A stretch of DNA of 17,947 nucleotides from CAYJAZ01 sp964368455. Its GTDB lineage: Bacteria; Desulfobacterota; Desulfovibrionia; Desulfovibrionales; Desulfovibrionaceae. Below the pieces are notes generated by a model. That model searched no databases, was not told the origin of the DNA, and saw only the letters and a list, made by a program, of their open reading frames with translations. Position numbers and translations under genes: made by a program. This document shows, one piece after another, positions 15,235 to 17,947 of this stretch. Where the stretch lies: NCBI GenBank assembly GCA_964368455.1, contig CAYJAZ010000035.1, forward strand, positions 1 through 17,947. The letters run 5' to 3'. The number at the start of each line of letters is the position of its first letter. The first letter of the stretch is position 1.

Positions 15235-15564
15235 CTAATGTTCCGCTGGATTTGAGAGTTGAACAATAACTACGCCAACAAGAATAAAGGCCATGCCAAA
15301 AAGAGCACCAAGACTAAGAGCTTGATTATAAAGAAAATAAGAGGCAATTGACGTTCCTACAATTCCAAGCCCAGACCAAATGGCGTATGCAACGCCAACA
15401 GGAATCTTTTTCACGGCTATGCTCACAAAGAAAAATGAGAAAAAATAGCCAAAAATAGTGACAAGTGAAGGCAATAAAAGAGTGAAGCCTTCTGTGAGTT
15501 TTAAACATGTAGTTGAAATGATTTCAAGGCAGATTGCTAGAAGCAAGAGCGAATAGGTTTTCAT
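15235..15564 (-). CDS. SMR-family efflux subunit, first of a pair
   Basis: SMR transporter subunit of 109 residues with four membrane helices, Glu14 in helix 1 (LEIISTT) and IPVGVAYAIWSGLGIVGTS in helix 3. The opening LKLTEGF and the helix-3 motif are closer to EmrE/Qac proteins than to guanidinium exporters (Gdx/SugE). Positive charges lie at the N-terminus (Lys2) and in loop 2 (Lys52, Lys53), with loop 3 uncharged, predicting both termini in the cytoplasm. The partner gene 9 nt downstream has the opposite charge pattern. The ATG at 15564 has only a weak GAGA. The gene starts 75 nt after the mnmG stop with no terminator and no convincing promoter between, so read-through from mnmG is plausible. 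Confidence 0.9.
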   Translation of the reverse strand: MKTYSLLLLAICLEIISTTCLKLTEGFTLLLPSLVTIFGYFFSFFFVSIAVKKIPVGVAYAIWSGLGIVGTSIASYFLYNQALSLGALFGMAFILVGVVIVQLSNPAEH

Positions 15565-15639
15565 AAAAATCTCATATAATAATAAAAGTTAAACAATTTT
15601 TATTTATGTTAAGTTGACTATTTTAAATAGCAATACTTT

Positions 15640-17502
15640 TTATAAATGACCTGATTTTTTTAGATAGATTTCAACACAATCAAGAGCGGCAGGAGTTATG
15701 CCTGAAATGCGTGAAGCTTGCCCAAGAGTTTCTGGTTTAAATTTAATAAATTTTTCAATAACTTCTCTTGTGAGACCTGAAATTTGTTTATAATCTAAAT
15801 CCTGTGGAAGTTTTGTATTTTCTCTTGAAGCAGACTTTTTCACTTGCTCTTGCTGGCGAATCAAATAACCTTCGTATTTGATAATAGTGCATACTTCAAG
15901 AATAACTTCATTTGAATATTCTGATAAATTTGGATGCTTTTCAAAGAGAAATTCTATGTTAAATGATGGCCTTTTCAGAACTTCGGCTAGAGTTAAAGCT
16001 TTATTTGGCACAGCCTCATTCAAACTTTCAAGCCATTCTCTCGTTTTGGCATTTGGCGTGATTTTATTTGTGTGTAAATAGTTCAAAAGATTTTTAATAT
16101 CTTCTTCTTTCTTTGTAAAAATTTTATATTGTTCTTCTGAAACAAGTCCACGACTATAGCCATCCTTTGTCAATCTTGCATCAGCATTACTTTCACGCAA
16201 TAAAAGACGATATTCAGCTCTTGAAGTAAACATTCTAAAAGGTTCTTGTGTGCCTTTTGTTACTAAATCATCTATCATTACAGACATATAAGACTCAGAT
16301 CTTTGCGGAAGGAAAGGCTCTTTATTCTTGATTTTTGCGTCTATATTGAGTGCTGCCCACATACCTTGTGCTGCTGCTTCTTCGTAGCCAGAAGTTCCAT
16401 TAATCTGTCCTGCACACCAAAGTCCTTGAACTTTTTTACTTTCTAGCGTGTGAAAGAGCTGGATAGGATCTGCATAATCGTATTCAATAGCATAGCCAGG
16501 TCTGATAATGTGTGCATTTTCAAGACCTTTAATACTTTTTACCAAGCCGATTTGAATATCTAGCGGAAGAGAAGTTGAAATTCCATTGATATAGTATTCA
16601 TGGCTATCATAGCCTTCTGGCTCAACAAAAATTTGATGACGCACTTTTTCAGGAAATCTATGAACCTTATCTTCAATCGATGGACAATATCTTGCACCTG
16701 TGCCTTCAATCTTACCTGTAAACATAGGAGAACGATCAAGGCCAGAGCGGATAATATCGTGTGTTTGCGTGTTTGTCCACGTGATATAGCAATTTGCTTG
16801 CGGCATATCTTGTTTGCTTGTGTCGTAAGAAAAAGAAGGCAAAGGATACATACTGCCTTGTTCATCCATAGCAGAAAAATCTATAGTTGATTTCAAAACA
16901 CGAGGTGGAGTTCCTGTTTTTAATCTGCCTATTTCAATGCCAAGAGAACGTAATGAATCTGAAAGTTTATCAGCACTACTATCGCCAAGTCTTCCGCCTT
17001 CTAAATGCGTGAGGCCAATATGCATAAGGCCTTTGAGAAAAGTGCCTGTAGTGAGCATTATGTGTTTGGCATAAAAAGTTCTTTTAAGTGAAGTGGTTAA
17101 GCCGATTACTTCATTGTCTTTGGCAAGGATTTCATCAACAGTGTCTTGCCAAATAGTGAGATTTTCTTGTGCCATAAGGGCATTTTGTACAACTTGCAAA
17201 TATTTTCTTTTGTCGATTTGTGCTCTTGTTCCTTGAACAGCGGCACCTTTGCTTTGGTTGAGTGTGCGAAATTGTATGCCAGATTCGTTAGCCCATTTTC
17301 CCATCGATCCACCTAAGGCATCGATTTCACGGACTAAATGTCCTTTAGCAAGTCCGCCGATGGCAGGGTTGCACGAAAGGTGTCCAAGTCTATCGAGATT
17401 GGAAGATATCAAAAGAGTGGAATGTCCAAGCTTTGCCATTGCCATTGCCGCTTCACAGCCAGCATGGCCGCCACCAACTATTATACACTGAAATTCTGAC
17501 AT
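15640..17502 (-). CDS. mnmG: tRNA uridine-5-carboxymethylaminomethyl modification enzyme MnmG
   Basis: FAD-dependent enzyme (formerly GidA) that, with the GTPase MnmE, installs the (carboxymethyl)aminomethyl group on U34 of several tRNAs in the cytoplasm. It is full length at 620 residues (E. coli 629). Motifs: Rossmann-type FAD site GGGHAG at 10-15, family signature 1 beginning SCNPAIGG at 43-50, LEGGRLGD, RLKTGTPPR, signature 2 in the CAGQINGTSGYEEA block, then TSRAEYRLLLRESNAD and the C-terminal helical MnmE-binding domain. The ATG at 17502 has no clear Shine-Dalgarno sequence; only an A-rich stretch precedes it, right after a terminator hairpin. mnmE is not in the window. Confidence 0.98.
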   Translation of the reverse strand: MSEFQCIIVGGGHAGCEAAMAMAKLGHSTLLISSNLDRLGHLSCNPAIGGLAKGHLVREIDALGGSMGKWANESGIQFRTLNQSKGAAVQGTRAQIDKRKYLQVVQNALMAQENLTIWQDTVDEILAKDNEVIGLTTSLKRTFYAKHIMLTTGTFLKGLMHIGLTHLEGGRLGDSSADKLSDSLRSLGIEIGRLKTGTPPRVLKSTIDFSAMDEQGSMYPLPSFSYDTSKQDMPQANCYITWTNTQTHDIIRSGLDRSPMFTGKIEGTGARYCPSIEDKVHRFPEKVRHQIFVEPEGYDSHEYYINGISTSLPLDIQIGLVKSIKGLENAHIIRPGYAIEYDYADPIQLFHTLESKKVQGLWCAGQINGTSGYEEAAAQGMWAALNIDAKIKNKEPFLPQRSESYMSVMIDDLVTKGTQEPFRMFTSRAEYRLLLRESNADARLTKDGYSRGLVSEEQYKIFTKKEEDIKNLLNYLHTNKITPNAKTREWLESLNEAVPNKALTLAEVLKRPSFNIEFLFEKHPNLSEYSNEVILEVCTIIKYEGYLIRQQEQVKKSASRENTKLPQDLDYKQISGLTREVIEKFIKFKPETLGQASRISGITPAALDCVEIYLKKSGHL

Positions 17503-17513
17503 ATTTGTATTTT

Positions 17514-17541
17514 GTAAAAAAGCAAAGAAATTCTTTGCTTT
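17514..17541 (-). terminator. Terminator-like hairpin just before mnmG
   Basis: A 9-bp perfect stem (17519-17527 with 17533-17541) and 5-nt loop run into six consecutive T residues on the minus strand, the classical intrinsic terminator form. It most likely ends rpoD transcription. Its T-run lies about a dozen bases before the mnmG ATG, so it may also affect mnmG expression. Confidence 0.72.
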
Positions 17542-17576
17542 AGTTTTGTGTTAGTATTGAAAAAGAGCATGAGAAG

Positions 17577-17604
17577 AAGAGAGGGCATTTAAAAACCCTC
17601 TCTT
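17577..17604 (-). terminator. GC-richer hairpin after the rpoD stop
   Basis: A 9-bp stem with a GGG/CCC core (17577-17585 with 17596-17604) and a 10-nt loop lies 13 nt after the rpoD stop. On the minus strand it is followed by cttctcat rather than a pure T-tract, so alone it would be a weak terminator. It may protect the rpoD mRNA 3' end or act together with the hairpin at 17514-17541. Confidence 0.5.
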
Positions 17605-17617
17605 TCCAAATTCTTGT

Positions 17618-17947
17618 CTAATTGTCGTGATAGCTTCTTAACGCTTGGCTACGCACAGGATGGCGTAATTTTCTTAACGCTTTAGCTTCAATTTGACGTA
17701 TACGTTCACGAGTAACATTGAATAATTTGCCCACTTCTTCAAGTGTGTGGTCAGATTTTTCGCCAATACCAAAACGCTTACGTAAAACTTGTTCTTCACG
17801 TGGTGTTAAATCAGCTAAAACAGAAGCGATTTGTTCTGAAAGTTTTGAATTTACAACTTCTTCAGCTGGTGCAACTGCTTTTTTATCTTCAATGAAATCG
17901 CCTAATGAAGAATCTTCTTCATCACCAATTGGAGTTTCAAGTGAAAT
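17618..17947 (-). CDS. rpoD: RNA polymerase primary sigma factor RpoD, C-terminal part
   Basis: The last 109 codons of the housekeeping sigma-70 factor, cut by the window edge; stop TAG at 17618-17620. Visible features: the region 3.2 signature GDEEDSSLGDFIEDK; then region 4 with SVLADLTPREEQVLRKRFG and the helix-turn-helix TLEEVGKLFNVTRERIRQIE, which contacts the -35 element; and the end ALRKLRHPVRSQALRSYHDN. These residues are those of group 1 sigma factors, which agrees with the TTGACA-type promoter seen before ileS. It has no start codon in the window. Confidence 0.96.
   Translation of the reverse strand: MSLETPIGDEEDSSLGDFIEDKKAVAPAEEVVNSKLSEQIASVLADLTPREEQVLRKRFGIGEKSDHTLEEVGKLFNVTRERIRQIEAKALRKLRHPVRSQALRSYHDN

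Noticed and set aside
15565..15639. Guanidine riboswitch (ykkC or mini-ykkC) before the SMR genes, with a Gdx/SugE assignment
   Set aside because: The gap is only 75 nt, AT-rich, and has no paired hairpins with ACG-type loops. The protein motifs are of the EmrE/Qac type.
1..17947. CRISPR array, transposon, prophage or tRNA gene
   Set aside because: There are no regularly spaced repeats, no transposase-like protein, no long terminal inverted repeats and no tRNA-like cloverleaf in any intergenic gap; the gene content is housekeeping throughout.

Overview
The window is an AT-rich stretch of a Gram-negative anaerobe, most likely a low-GC member of the Desulfovibrionales (the Desulfovibrio/Lawsonia neighbourhood). 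Four things point there: the ribH-nusB-leuS-lptE gene string; a fused FAD / two [4Fe-4S] / double-CCG oxidoreductase of about 1,190 residues of the kind sulfate reducers use for 2-hydroxy acids; a small NIL-domain ferredoxin; and outer-membrane lipoproteins (LptE, CpoB-like) that imply an LPS-bearing envelope. The taxon is an inference. No marker such as 16S rRNA or dsrAB is in the window.

Layout, following transcription. Almost everything is on the minus strand. (1) 8578 down to 62 looks like one operon: FAD/Fe-S oxidoreductase, ribH, nusB, leuS, lptE, then a beta-carbonic anhydrase with a hydrophobic N-terminus. Gaps are 2 to 45 nt with no internal terminator. (2) 8877-9692 (plus strand) is a single lipoprotein with an alpha/beta-hydrolase fold. 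It has its own sigma-70-like promoter and is closed by a strong bidirectional terminator (9715-9748). (3) 14716 down to 9768 is a second minus-strand operon: ileS, lspA, a PLDc_N-type two-helix membrane protein, a CpoB/YbgF-like TPR lipoprotein, and the NIL ferredoxin. It starts at a near-consensus promoter (14748-14776) and ends at the shared terminator. (4) 17502 down to 14905 is mnmG followed by a pair of SMR transporter subunits, ending in a clear intrinsic terminator (14852-14879). (5) The right edge cuts the C-terminal 109 codons of rpoD, with two terminator-like hairpins between rpoD and mnmG.

How the genes relate. This is mostly a housekeeping region: tRNA charging (LeuRS, IleRS), tRNA wobble modification (MnmG), rRNA antitermination (NusB), the major sigma factor and flavin synthesis (RibH). 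It is interleaved with envelope biogenesis (LptE, LspA, CpoB-like, a lipoprotein hydrolase). The metabolic parts that hint at lifestyle are the 2-hydroxy-acid oxidoreductase, the NIL ferredoxin (a family tied to homocysteine synthesis in anaerobes), the carbonic anhydrase and the SMR efflux pair.

I found no CRISPR array, insertion sequence, tRNA, rRNA or convincing new multi-gene system. The observations most worth following up are the charge-predicted opposite topologies of the SMR pair, the flavoprotein at the head of the ribH/nusB/leuS/lptE operon, the odd N-terminus of the carbonic anhydrase, the acidic insertion in NusB, and the terminator hairpin lying against the mnmG start codon.
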